Assembly: GCA_965115995.1 (NCBI GenBank)
Contig: OZ220472.1
Span: 3,162,001-3,226,000 of the forward strand
Direction of reading: 5' to 3'
DNA length: 64,000 bases
Source of the DNA: Poriferisodalis sp026713105
Lineage (GTDB): Bacteria > Actinomycetota > Acidimicrobiia > Acidimicrobiales > Poriferisodalaceae
In this document: in pieces, positions 25,747-34,200 of the stretch
How the letters are laid out: the number at the start of each line of letters is the position of its first letter
How positions within the stretch are numbered: position 1 is the first letter of the stretch
Position numbers and translations under genes: made by a program
Notes under the pieces: generated by a model
Seen by the model: the letters and a program-made list of their open reading frames with translations, nothing else
Told to the model about the DNA's origin: nothing
The model's database searches: none

Positions 25747-27150
25747 TCAACCGATGGTGACGTTGTTGTTGACCAACACGTCCACACCCAAGAAGGCCTC
25801 GACTTCGCGAATAGCGGAGAACCACAATGACTTGTTGGCTGCGCTGCAGTCAGCGTGATCGGTACCGCCCTTCAGAATGCCGTAGGCAGTGTTCCTGCGG
25901 AACCACGGCCCGCCGCTGTCTCCATCGCATCCCTTGAGACTTGAACTGTGCACACGCACGAATCGCCGAGCGCAGGTGACAGGCTGACCTGCGATCGCAT
26001 CGATGCACGCATCGTCGGGTTGGGTCGGCTGGAAATAGATGTAGTCGACGCGGCCACAGGTCGTCCCGGTGTTCTTACCTGTGTGACACACCCAGTCGGC
26101 GTACATATGACTGATAGCGACATCACCACGGACAGTGCAAATGTAGAGCCTGTATTGGCGACACAGGTAGTCCGAACGAAGCTGGTGCCCTGATCCAGTA
26201 GGAATCTTGTGGAACTGAGCATCCGCAGTGATGCTCGCGTGACCGATCACCCAAGGGAGCGTTACCCCGTTCATGGTGATGCTGAAGCGACAGTGGCCTG
26301 CAGTGATGATGCCGAAGGTGCGGGTGCTGCGCTGCCGGGCAGCGAAACCTGACGTGCAAGAGCTCATGGCGCGTCCGCCGTCGAACATCGCCATGTCGCC
26401 GTGGTCGCGTCCGTCGACGATGGAGTAGGCGACGCCGATGTGGCCTTGGTAGGCAGCGGTCATCTGCGCTGCGAGAGCAGCCAGTTCAGCGTCGGTCGCC
26501 GAAGGGGTTGCGGCAGGCGTGTCGGTGCTGCCGACGGGGCCGATTCCGTCGCCGGTGCCTCGAAGCTCGGTCGGCTCTGTGGGTCCCAGCAGCGCAGGAT
26601 CGATGCCGATGTGCAAAGTATTGGTGCCCAAGTCCGGCGCGGTGAAGGTGACCGCAGCCGAGTAGTCCGCGACGCCGGTCAGGTCGTCGACACGCCCGAC
26701 CGGGCCGATGCTGCTGCCGTCACCGAAGCCATCCTGAGCCTTGAGCAACTCGTCGAGAGTATGCGCTGCACCGGTGCGGATCTCGACGTCGCCGTGGGTG
26801 TCCGCGATCGCTGTCGAAGCAGGCTTGGGAACCTCGTCGCCGGTCAGCCACACCCAGCCGGTGAAGGTGCCCACGTGGTCGATGCCCCATCCCGCTATCC
26901 GGGACGATTCGAGTTCTCGGATCGACGCCAAGATGTCCTGGATCGGCTGGATGCGGTCGAGGCGCCGGGCTGCCTCGGCCTCGGTGACGCCGAATTCAGC
27001 GGCGTACGAGGCGACAGCAGGATCTGCTGCCTGCTCGGCGTCGGCAACGAGGCCCGTGCCTGCGTCTTGGGCCAACTGGCCCTCGATGACCGGATCGGCG
27101 CCATGAGCGCCGCCGTGAGGAGCATTGAGAACACAGCTCTTCGCCGCCAC
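25747..27150 (-). CDS. Trypsin-like (S1) secreted serine protease, 5' end apparently frameshifted
   Basis: A 467-residue frame. An N-terminal pro-region (ASYAAEFGVTEAEAARRLDRI) is typical of actinobacterial S1 peptidases. The protease domain has the catalytic His in ITAGHC (about 286), a candidate Asp near 327 and the Ser in GDSGGP (about 412), with paired Cys. The frame as read begins MAAKSCVLNAPHGG and lacks a signal peptide, which would be unusual for this class. In a neighbouring frame, a start at 27197 with a good ribosome site (AAGGAAG) encodes a clear signal peptide. A single missing base near 27.1 kb would join them. Confidence 0.8.
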   Translation of the reverse strand: MAAKSCVLNAPHGGAHGADPVIEGQLAQDAGTGLVADAEQAADPAVASYAAEFGVTEAEAARRLDRIQPIQDILASIRELESSRIAGWGIDHVGTFTGWVWLTGDEVPKPASTAIADTHGDVEIRTGAAHTLDELLKAQDGFGDGSSIGPVGRVDDLTGVADYSAAVTFTAPDLGTNTLHIGIDPALLGPTEPTELRGTGDGIGPVGSTDTPAATPSATDAELAALAAQMTAAYQGHIGVAYSIVDGRDHGDMAMFDGGRAMSSCTSGFAARQRSTRTFGIITAGHCRFSITMNGVTLPWVIGHASITADAQFHKIPTGSGHQLRSDYLCRQYRLYICTVRGDVAISHMYADWVCHTGKNTGTTCGRVDYIYFQPTQPDDACIDAIAGQPVTCARRFVRVHSSSLKGCDGDSGGPWFRRNTAYGILKGGTDHADCSAANKSLWFSAIREVEAFLGVDVLVNNNVTIG

Positions 27151-27197
27151 CGACCGCGGCGTCGACGATGTGTTTCGGAGCCATCTGCAAGTCGCAT
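27075..27197 (-). other. Out-of-frame signal peptide and true start of the serine protease
   Basis: The ATG at 27197 is preceded by AAGGAAG at seven bases. It encodes RRRRGRWRRR followed by AVFSMLLTAALMA, a positively charged n-region and hydrophobic core. The frame relates to the protease frame by a one-base deletion somewhere around 27075-27125. Either the assembly lost a base or the gene is broken. Confidence 0.6.
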
Positions 27198-27319
27198 TGG
27201 ATCACTTCCTTAGCGTTCGTTAAGTGTCGATCCTGACGCTATACCCCGCATGGGCGCGGCCGTCACCATCATCGATCCGAATTAGGTTCGAGGCACGAAC
27301 GAGCGGTCGTCTTCGATCC

Positions 27320-28246
27320 TCACTGGTCAGCGAGCAGGGCAGTCAGACGTCGAAGGGTGGCTACGACCTCTTCTGCGCGCGTTGCGCTGCCTCCGGCGAG
27401 CATCTCGGCAGCTTCGGCGCTCAAGAGAGACCACACAGCCTCCGGATCGCTGTCATCGGTGTGCTTTCGCAAGAATGCCGCCCAGTCACGGGCCGGAATC
27501 CCGGCCAAGGGCTGGCGGATTGCATCGTCGATCCAGTCGTCCATGATGCCGGTACGCGCAATCCTGCCGAAATTGTGGCCACTGTCGGAGACCGGCTCGT
27601 CTACCGTGTGGTCCCGGCCGCTGTAAGGCACGACCCCGTCGGGAATGCGAATGGTTGTGTCGCCGCGACTTTGCTTGATGTGCTGCCACCAGTAGTTGCG
27701 AAACTCGGCGGCGAAACGGGCCGACCAGATGCCAGGCGCCAAGACCCGCGGTTTGCCTGACACCACATTCGACAAGCACCACGGCACCACCACGAGCAGG
27801 TCCCACGCGCTGCATGCATGCGGTGTGACGGTGTACCGAAAACTCGGCACGGCTTCCTTCGCCAGCAGATACCAGCCCTTCAGTTCGATGCCCATCGCCA
27901 CTTCGTCGACACCGTCCGTGCTGCGGCGGCGCAAGAGGACATCGGGAAACGTCTGCGCTTGTCGGACGAACTCGTACAGCGGCCACTCGCCGTCGGGATC
28001 CCACACTTCGCGCATTCGATTCAGCGCTACCACGACCTGCACTTCAATGGTCGCGCCGAGCACGGTGTTCAACGCAAACAGATCGGTTGCGTCGAGACCC
28101 TCCATAACCGTCGGCGACTGGAAGTGAATCGGCAATGCGGTGAGTGCATCTCGAACTCGGCTGGCCAGAGCGGTCGTCGGGTGGTCAGGATCCGGCGTCG
28201 GGGGCGTGGGTTCGGGCACTCGTGCGATATCGGCGTCTTCGGGCAT
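27320..28246 (-). CDS. Probable type II restriction endonuclease
   Basis: A 308-residue protein I cannot place in a named family. A PD-(D/E)XK-like pattern is visible: QTFPDVLLRR, then 15 or so residues, then GIELKGWYLL, i.e. D...E-x-K, with a further Glu upstream in GATIEVQVVVALNRMRE. The ATG overlaps the stop of the adjacent DNA methyltransferase (TAATG). Gene pairing, coupling and the motif together make a cognate restriction enzyme the best reading; the target sequence is unknown. Confidence 0.65.
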   Translation of the reverse strand: MPEDADIARVPEPTPPTPDPDHPTTALASRVRDALTALPIHFQSPTVMEGLDATDLFALNTVLGATIEVQVVVALNRMREVWDPDGEWPLYEFVRQAQTFPDVLLRRRSTDGVDEVAMGIELKGWYLLAKEAVPSFRYTVTPHACSAWDLLVVVPWCLSNVVSGKPRVLAPGIWSARFAAEFRNYWWQHIKQSRGDTTIRIPDGVVPYSGRDHTVDEPVSDSGHNFGRIARTGIMDDWIDDAIRQPLAGIPARDWAAFLRKHTDDSDPEAVWSLLSAEAAEMLAGGSATRAEEVVATLRRLTALLADQ

Positions 28247-29337
28247 TACAGATTGTCGTGCTCGCCTGTCGTTGCTTCCTGAAGTCGCTGTTCAGCGATA
28301 TCGGCGAAGCGCCCTACTTGCTCAGCCGCGTATGCCCGCCGTCCGACCGTGACCGCCGCTGCCGTCGCGCTGCACAGGCCACCGAACGGCTCCCAGACGA
28401 CGTCGCCGGGACGCGTGGCCGCGGCGACGATGCGTCGCATGAACTCGATCGGCTTTTGGTTGAGGTGAACAGCGGCCTGCCGGCCGGGATTGTGAACACG
28501 CGGCGCAGAACGCACTCCGTTGCCCTTGTAGCGCTCATTGCCGTGCAGCGCAGGGTGAGCCCACACGTTCGTCAGGCCATGTGCATGAGTCCAGACATCA
28601 CGCATCCGCGACCATTCCGACGCTGTGAGTGGCGACGCCCCGTCAATCGAGTAATACGGCGCGCCGTGGGGATCACCATGGCGGTTCGCGTAGACGACCA
28701 GCCGCTCCATCATCTCGGGCGGCGGGAAGTACCAAAGCCAGTCTTGGGTCAGGTACTTGCGAGTCGCCGCGTTCGCGACGCCGCACGCCTCGTTTGCACG
28801 GTGCAGCGGCAAGCCAGCCCGCTGCCATTCACGGCGGAGCCACTGCTTGGCAGACATAACGCCCTCGGGCGTCTCGAATTCCAGGCGCCGACGGTAGAAG
28901 ACGCACACCTCGGTGGTCACCGGAAACTGGCGGATGGTGTCACCATTGACGTTGCCCGCGATATGGCTGACACCCTTGTCCCAGACCACGGTCTGGACGT
29001 AATCCCAGCCGCTCGCCGCCAGCAACGGATGCACAGTGGCCCAGCCAATCTCGGTATTCCAGAACCACAGCGTCGTCGCGGGAAACGCGTACTTCGACCA
29101 GCACTCAACATGGGGCGCATACCAGCCAACCAGGTCTTCGGGTGTTCGCGGATCGCCTGGGAAGCCACCCACGCCGTACGCGCCGTCGGACATGATCAAT
29201 GCGGGCCGCGGCCAGTCCACATATGCATCGAGCGCGTCGCCGCGGTGCAATGACCAGCACTGTCCCGGCTTGTCCGCGATGGCCGGGTCGCGCGGCGGTT
29301 TGACCAGCATGCATTCAGCGTAGGCGGGGGGTGTCAT
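28246..29337 (-). CDS. DNA methyltransferase of a type II restriction-modification system
   Basis: A 363-residue amino-methyltransferase. SAM-binding motif I is at the C-terminus (DVVWEPFGGLCSATAAAV), preceded by LNQKPIEFMRRIVAAA as in many beta-class N4/N6 enzymes. The catalytic motif IV position near the N-terminus reads IMSDGAYGVGGF instead of the usual DPPY or SPPY. It probably protects host DNA from the overlapping downstream nuclease. An AGGA lies just before the ATG at 29337; another in-frame ATG is at 29352. Confidence 0.82.
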   Translation of the reverse strand: MTPPAYAECMLVKPPRDPAIADKPGQCWSLHRGDALDAYVDWPRPALIMSDGAYGVGGFPGDPRTPEDLVGWYAPHVECWSKYAFPATTLWFWNTEIGWATVHPLLAASGWDYVQTVVWDKGVSHIAGNVNGDTIRQFPVTTEVCVFYRRRLEFETPEGVMSAKQWLRREWQRAGLPLHRANEACGVANAATRKYLTQDWLWYFPPPEMMERLVVYANRHGDPHGAPYYSIDGASPLTASEWSRMRDVWTHAHGLTNVWAHPALHGNERYKGNGVRSAPRVHNPGRQAAVHLNQKPIEFMRRIVAAATRPGDVVWEPFGGLCSATAAAVTVGRRAYAAEQVGRFADIAEQRLQEATTGEHDNL

Positions 29338-29377
29338 GGACTTCCTGCTCATTGTCGAGCCCCGACGATGACGCCGA

Positions 29378-29545
29378 CTCGGGCCACTGACTCAGCCCGA
29401 TGCGCGGATTGTCGAGGTCTCCCGCCGTGACACCAAGCTCCCCCCGCCGTTGCTCGCGGTGCTCACGGGGCGCGCGAACAGTGGCTTCGACGTGCGGCTC
29501 GGGAACATGGGAGAGATTGCGCAGAAATCGTTGCTTGATTGCTGA
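29378..29545 (+). other. Possible 3' remnant of a coding gene
   Basis: The frame DARIVEVSRRDTKLPPPLLA then GNMGEIAQKSLLDC and a stop looks protein-like in composition but has no start codon and is closed upstream by a stop at about 29370. I do not recognise it. It lies between the methyltransferase and tRNA-Asp, a stretch that otherwise holds no gene. Confidence 0.25.
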
Positions 29546-29625
29546 TCGAGGTGGCTATCGTTGCTGATCTTGCATCGGCAGCGACTGCGGTCGCCGTGTC
29601 GGTGCAAGCAGACAGCAAATCAACT

Positions 29626-29700
29626 GGTCCCGTGGTGAAGTCTGGAGTTCACGCTGGCCTGTCAAGCCAGAGGTCGCGGGTTCAAATCCCGTCGGGACCG
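29626..29700 (+). tRNA. tRNA-Asp (GUC)
   Basis: A 75-base cloverleaf: acceptor GGTCCCG/CGGGACC, D arm GTGA/TCAC, anticodon stem CTGGC/GCCAG with loop CTGTCAA (anticodon GTC), T loop TTCAAAT, discriminator G. CCA is not encoded. It is separated by one base from tRNA-Phe. Confidence 0.97.
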
Positions 29701-29701
29701 C

Positions 29702-29774
29702 GGTCGGGTAGCTCAGTTGGCAGAGCGCGCGCCTGAAAAGCGTGAGGTCACCGGATCGACGCCGGTCCCGACCA
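29702..29774 (+). tRNA. tRNA-Phe (GAA)
   Basis: A 73-base cloverleaf: acceptor GGTCGGG/CCCGACC, D arm GCTC/GAGC, anticodon loop CTGAAAA (anticodon GAA), T stem ACCGG/CCGGT. The T loop reads ATCGACG, with A instead of the near-universal T at position 54. The anticodon stem has one G-U pair. Confidence 0.95.
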
Positions 29775-29783
29775 CTGGTCTAT

Positions 29784-29814
29784 GCGAGCGGAAGGGGCTT
29801 CGCCCCCCGCTCGC
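29784..29814 (+). terminator. Strong hairpin after the tRNA pair
   Basis: GCGAGCGG...GGGG, a short CTTCG loop, then CCCC...CGCTCGC form a very stable stem ten bases past tRNA-Phe. No T tract follows, so it could be a processing or pausing structure rather than a classical terminator. Confidence 0.5.
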
Positions 29815-29863
29815 GACAATAGGGGTGCCGTTGCAGCGAGGCTTGTGGGGCCTGAGGACTCGA

Positions 29864-29980
29864 GCGGGTAGGCACAGATGCCATAGCGTTGGAGGCGGCA
29901 GGAGACTCTGCGACGTTGCGACCTGCTGGATCGCGGGAGCAGAGGGTTATGCCGCCTCCAACGCGGGCGCACCTACCCGC
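29864..29980. repeat. Large imperfect hairpin / inverted repeat
   Basis: GCGGGTAGG (29864) pairs with CCTACCCGC (29972), and the 15-base GCGTTGGAGGCGGCA (29886) with its exact complement at 29950-29964, enclosing about 50 bases. Ignoring the insertion sequence, it begins a few bases after the malic enzyme stop codon, so it may have been that operon's 3' structure. A miniature mobile repeat is the alternative. Confidence 0.6.
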
Positions 29981-29992
29981 ACGGCTCCTTAG

Positions 29993-31643
29993 CCTGAATC
30001 CACCGGTGGGGTGGTTGGGAAACGGCCCTGCCCGCTCGAGCGGGCAGCCAGCTCCCGACGCCGTCACGCCAGGGCCGTCAGCAACGTAGTGGGGGTCATT
30101 GGGGCGTGAGGCTGCCCGGTTCGGCTTGGGGGGTTGGGTTGTGTGCTGTGCCTGGGGGGTGCTGCGCGGCGCGGCGTGACGCTGGGTTGGTTCAGCAGTG
30201 TTGGGGCAGGCAGCGGATTTTGTCGAGCGCGGCGGTGAAGGTGGCGGCCCAGGGCCATCGGGCTGGGAGCCGCAGGGTGGGCCGTCCGCTGCGGTTGACG
30301 AGCCGGCCGGGCATGGTGAGCAGGCGCCGGGCGATGGTGGCTGCGACGGTGAGCTTTTGGGGGTCGTGGACGTGTGCGATGCGGGCGGTCCAGCGTGCGA
30401 TGTTGTGCGCCAAAGCGGCGCAGGCGAGCCATGCGGCGTTCGCGGCGAACCGTCCTGAGGGGCTGTGGGCGAGGCCGCCGGCTTTGAGGTCTTTGACGGC
30501 GAGCTCGACGCGTGCGTGGGACCGGTATCGGGTGTCGGCTGTTTTGGTGTCGAGCGTGTCGGCGTCGATGTCGGTGGCCACGGCGTGGTGGCGCCAGTTG
30601 GGGAACAGGTCGGCTTGCTCGCCGACGATGCGGGTGCGGCGCACCACCAGCCGCACCGTGCGCTGCGGCTTGCCTCGCGGGCGTCGGCTGGAGGTCAGCG
30701 TCGTTTCGGCGACCTGTGCCTCGCCGTCGTCGGTGTAGCCGATCGGCTCCCAGTCTGTCTCGCCGATCGCTGCGATCGCTTTGTCGACGGCGGGGTTGCG
30801 GCCGACCGCGACCAGGAACCTCACGTCGAGCTCGTCGAGCTTGTCGGTCAGGTCCCACGAGAAGAACCCCGCGTCGGCGCGCAGCGTCAGATCCGCTCCC
30901 GCCGCCAGGCGCCCCATCTTGGCGACGGTCTCCGCGATGAACCGGACATGGCCCTTTTGGGAGGACCCTTTGCGCATCCTGCTGTGGAGGATCTCGCCGG
31001 TGTCGTCGCGCACCGCGACCAGCGGGTGATAGCCCAGCGTGCGGGTGTGCCCGTACGCAGCGCCGTGCTTCGCGTCGGAGTGCACCTCGCGGATCGTGGA
31101 ATCGACGTCGATCGTGATCTGCTCGGCTGCGGGCGCGGCGCCCGCGTCCCACGCGCGGCCCAACGCCAGCTCCGCTGCGCGGTCGAGCTGACGCACATGA
31201 CCCCACGTGAACGACCTCGCGAACGTCCCCAACGTCGACGGCGCCACAGGCACGAACCCCAGCACCGACCTTGTCGACGCGGCCCGCAGCCGGTCCGCGT
31301 CCGCGAAGAACGAACCGCCCACCATCATCGAGCACACAGCGGTGAGCACCTTGGCTCCCGACCCGCGGCCCGACCGCGGCGTCCTCACCACCTCATCGAT
31401 CAACGACCCCAGACCCAGCCGGGCCGCCAGCGACCCCGCCAACAACAACCCCGCATCGGCGACCAAGGACTCCTCGTCGAACACAGCCTCGATCCGGTCC
31501 AGACCCCGAGTAATGTCGCTCACAGAAAGTGCCTCCCGTCATGGCATCACGCCGATACATCCTCAACGGCAAAATGCCACGTCAGGAGGCCTTTCTGGTG
31601 GACGCGCACCACCCAAACCCGCCACCCCACCGGTGGATCCAGG
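29993..31643 (-). mobile_element. Complete IS1380-family insertion sequence
   Basis: 1651 bases. The 22-base terminal inverted repeats (29993-30014 and 31622-31643) start CCTG(A/G)ATCCACC and differ at one position. Both sides are flanked by CTTAG (29988-29992 and 31644-31648), a five-base target duplication. It carries one intact transposase gene. Clean repeats and duplication indicate a recent insertion. It landed exactly on the stop codon of the malic enzyme gene. Confidence 0.92.
30192..31523 (-). CDS. IS1380-family transposase
   Basis: A 443-residue DDE transposase. Acidic catalytic candidates are the Asp residues in ITIDVDSTIREV and LRADAGFFSWDL and the Glu in RVELAVKDLKAGG. The YGHTRTLGYHPLVAV and GSSQKGHVRFIAE segments are typical of the IS1380 group. 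The GTG start has GGGAGG eight bases before it. The frame is intact from end to end. Confidence 0.92.
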   Translation of the reverse strand: MSDITRGLDRIEAVFDEESLVADAGLLLAGSLAARLGLGSLIDEVVRTPRSGRGSGAKVLTAVCSMMVGGSFFADADRLRAASTRSVLGFVPVAPSTLGTFARSFTWGHVRQLDRAAELALGRAWDAGAAPAAEQITIDVDSTIREVHSDAKHGAAYGHTRTLGYHPLVAVRDDTGEILHSRMRKGSSQKGHVRFIAETVAKMGRLAAGADLTLRADAGFFSWDLTDKLDELDVRFLVAVGRNPAVDKAIAAIGETDWEPIGYTDDGEAQVAETTLTSSRRPRGKPQRTVRLVVRRTRIVGEQADLFPNWRHHAVATDIDADTLDTKTADTRYRSHARVELAVKDLKAGGLAHSPSGRFAANAAWLACAALAHNIARWTARIAHVHDPQKLTVAATIARRLLTMPGRLVNRSGRPTLRLPARWPWAATFTAALDKIRCLPQHC

Positions 31644-31644
31644 C

Positions 31645-33060
31645 TTAGCGGCGTGTGACTTCGTCGGCGCGAGCTGCAGTGGCTACTGCGGCGGCTACTG
31701 CGGGGACTACTGAGCGGTCGAAGGCTGTGGGGATGACGAGCTCGGGGCAGAGGTCGTCGCTCGACACGGCCGCTGCGATTGCGTCGGCTGCCGCGATCTT
31801 CATGTTCTCGGTGATGTCTGTGGCGCCTGAGTCGAAAGCGCCCCGGAAGATGCCCGGGAATGCCAGCACGTTGTTGATCTGGTTGGGGTAGTCGCTGCGG
31901 CCGGTCGCGACGACGCCGGCGATATCGGCGATGTCGTCGGGCAGGATCTCGGGGTCGGGATTCGCCATCGCAAACACGATCGGCCGCTCTGCCATGGTCG
32001 CCACGTCGTCGCGGGTGACGAGCCCAGGGCCGCTCAGCCCCAAGAACACGTCTGCACCGGCCATCGCGTCGGCCACCGTGCCAGCCACACGCTCGGTGTT
32101 GGTGTTCGCGGCAAGCCATTCCTTGGCATGGTTCAGGTCGGCGCGGCCGGTGTGAATGGTGCCCTTGCGGTCGCAGGCGATCACGTTGCCGATTCCAGCG
32201 CCGAGCAGGATCTTTGCGGTCGCCACGCCGGCGGCGCCAGCGCCCAGGATGACGCATTGAAGGTTCGCCAGCTCCTTGCCGACAATGCGCGCCGAATTCT
32301 CGAGTGCCGCCAGCGCAACCACCGCGGTGCCGTGCTGGTCGTCGTGGAACACGGGAATGTCGAGCGCGGCGCGCAGCGCTTCCTCGACCTCGAAGGCGCC
32401 GGGCGCTGCGATGTCCTCCAGATTGATGCCGCCGAAGGTCGGCGCGAGCCGGATGACCGTTTCGACGATCTCTTCAGGCTCGGTGACGTCGAGGCAGATC
32501 GGGAAGGCGTCCACGCCGGCGAATTCCTTGAAGAGCAGCGCCTTGCCCTCCATAACCGGCATCGCCGCCGCCGGGCCGATGTCGCCGAGACCGAGCACCG
32601 CTGTGCCGTCGGTGACGATGGCGACCGTGTTGCCCTTGATGGTCAGGTCATGGACTCGTTCGGGGTGATCCACGATGGCCCGGCAGACACGAGCCACACC
32701 CGGCGTGTACGCCATGGAGAGGTCATCTGCGTTGCGCAGCGGGATCCGGCTGACCGTCTCGAGCTTCCCGCGGTCGTGCAGCTCGAACGTGCGGTCGAGC
32801 GCAGCGATGACCGTGATGCCCTCGAGGCCGTTCACCGCCTCGCAGATCCGGGTGATGTGCTGCTCGCTTGCGGCGTCGACCACGATGTGCTGGCGCAGCG
32901 CGCCCTGTGTGATCGTGAAACCGTCGAGGCTCTGAATGTTGCCGCCGACATCGCCGATGGCGGTACACAGCCGGCCGAGCGTGCCCGGCTGGTGGGCCAG
33001 CTCGACTTCGAGGGTGGCGGAATAGGCGGCGGTGGGTCGGGACCCCGCGGTGGCAGTCAT
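31645..33060 (-). CDS. Malic enzyme with N-terminal ACT domain
   Basis: A 471-residue oxidative decarboxylase converting malate to pyruvate and CO2 with NAD(P)H. Residues 10-85 form an ACT domain (SATLEVELAHQPGTLGRLCTAIGDVGGNIQSLDGF), a likely site of allosteric control by a small ligand. The catalytic part has MAYTPGVARVC, GNTVAIVTDGTAVLGLGDIG, FGGINLEDIAAP, FHDDQHGTA and a nucleotide loop GAGAAGVATA. The ATG overlaps the purM stop, so it is the last gene of the purine run. Its TAA stop lies within the target duplication of the insertion sequence. Confidence 0.93.
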   Translation of the reverse strand: MTATAGSRPTAAYSATLEVELAHQPGTLGRLCTAIGDVGGNIQSLDGFTITQGALRQHIVVDAASEQHITRICEAVNGLEGITVIAALDRTFELHDRGKLETVSRIPLRNADDLSMAYTPGVARVCRAIVDHPERVHDLTIKGNTVAIVTDGTAVLGLGDIGPAAAMPVMEGKALLFKEFAGVDAFPICLDVTEPEEIVETVIRLAPTFGGINLEDIAAPGAFEVEEALRAALDIPVFHDDQHGTAVVALAALENSARIVGKELANLQCVILGAGAAGVATAKILLGAGIGNVIACDRKGTIHTGRADLNHAKEWLAANTNTERVAGTVADAMAGADVFLGLSGPGLVTRDDVATMAERPIVFAMANPDPEILPDDIADIAGVVATGRSDYPNQINNVLAFPGIFRGAFDSGATDITENMKIAAADAIAAAVSSDDLCPELVIPTAFDRSVVPAVAAAVATAARADEVTRR

Positions 33061-34190
33061 CGGCGCTCCTGCGCGTGTGCAGAACCGGCAGGGTATTGGT
33101 CTGAATCGATGATCTGGACCTCGCCGTTGCCGGGTCGGATCTCGCCGATCTGGAATGCCTCGTGTCCTGCAGCGCCAGCAATGTCGATGGCACTGTTCGC
33201 GTACGCAGGCGGGACCGCCACCACCATGCCGATACCCAGATTGAAGACGCGGTCCATTTCGGACGGGGCCACCGGGCCGCTGCTGGCGATGTGGTCGAAG
33301 ATGGCGGGCACCGTCCACGTGCCTCGCCGCACGACCGCCTCAGCGCCGGGACCCAGCATGCGCGCGACGTTCGCAGCCAGTCCCCCGCCGGTGATGTGGG
33401 CTGCTGCGCGGGCGTCGCACTCACTGAACAGTGAGAGCACTGCGGGGGCATAGATCACCGACGGTCGCAGCAACTCGTCGCCCAGCGTGCGATCGGCTCC
33501 TGGCCATGCCGGCGCGGCGAGCTGTTCCGCGTCGAGCGAACTGCCGCACAGGACGCGGCGAGCAAGGCTGTAACCGTTGCATCGCAGCCCACCGGAGGCG
33601 AGTCCGACGAGCACTAGGGGCTCACTCCCCACCGGGGTTCGCAGCCGTGCCCGCTCGACGACTCCTACGGCAAAGCCGGCGATGTCCACCTCGTCCGGCG
33701 CGAGTGCGTCAGGGTGTTCTGCCAGCTCGCCGCCGACCAATGCGCAACCGGCGGTCCGACAGCCCGCCGCCAGACCCGAGACGATCGTCTCCACCACGTC
33801 GGGATCAAGACGTCCCGCAGTGATCTGGTCGTGAAACAGCAACGGTTCTGCGCCGAGTGTGACGATGTCGTCGACGCACATGGCCACCACGTCGATTCCG
33901 ATCGTGTCCCAGCGGCCAAGCGCAGCGGCAATGAGCGGCTTGGTGCCAGCACCGTCATTCGCGCTCACCAGCACCGGTTCGTCCATGCCCGGCGGCACCG
34001 CAGTGACCGCCCCGAACGCCCCGATGTCATTCAGCACTTCGGGTCGGAAGGTGCTGCGGGCGTGCGGTGCCAGACGGCGGACGGCCTCGTCTCCCGCGGC
34101 AATGTTCACCCCTGCCGCTTCGTAGGTCAGCGGTGCGGGTCCGCTTCTGGCCGGTTCGCCAGTCCGCGGATGCTCGGCCTCCGCCGTCAC
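33057..34190 (-). CDS. purM: Phosphoribosylformylglycinamidine cyclo-ligase (AIR synthetase)
   Basis: About 377 residues. It closes the imidazole ring: FGAM + ATP to AIR. It has TYEAAGVNIAAGDEAV at the N-terminus, VSANDGAGTKPLIA, DIVTLGAEPLLFHDQI, GGELAEHP and HITGGGLAANVARM, all family marks. The start is uncertain: GTG at 34190 (ten bases after purF) is preferred, while a TTG at 34211 overlaps purF. Confidence 0.95.
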   Translation of the reverse strand: MTAEAEHPRTGEPARSGPAPLTYEAAGVNIAAGDEAVRRLAPHARSTFRPEVLNDIGAFGAVTAVPPGMDEPVLVSANDGAGTKPLIAAALGRWDTIGIDVVAMCVDDIVTLGAEPLLFHDQITAGRLDPDVVETIVSGLAAGCRTAGCALVGGELAEHPDALAPDEVDIAGFAVGVVERARLRTPVGSEPLVLVGLASGGLRCNGYSLARRVLCGSSLDAEQLAAPAWPGADRTLGDELLRPSVIYAPAVLSLFSECDARAAAHITGGGLAANVARMLGPGAEAVVRRGTWTVPAIFDHIASSGPVAPSEMDRVFNLGIGMVVAVPPAYANSAIDIAGAAGHEAFQIGEIRPGNGEVQIIDSDQYPAGSAHAQERR

Positions 34191-34200
34191 CGGACGGCCG

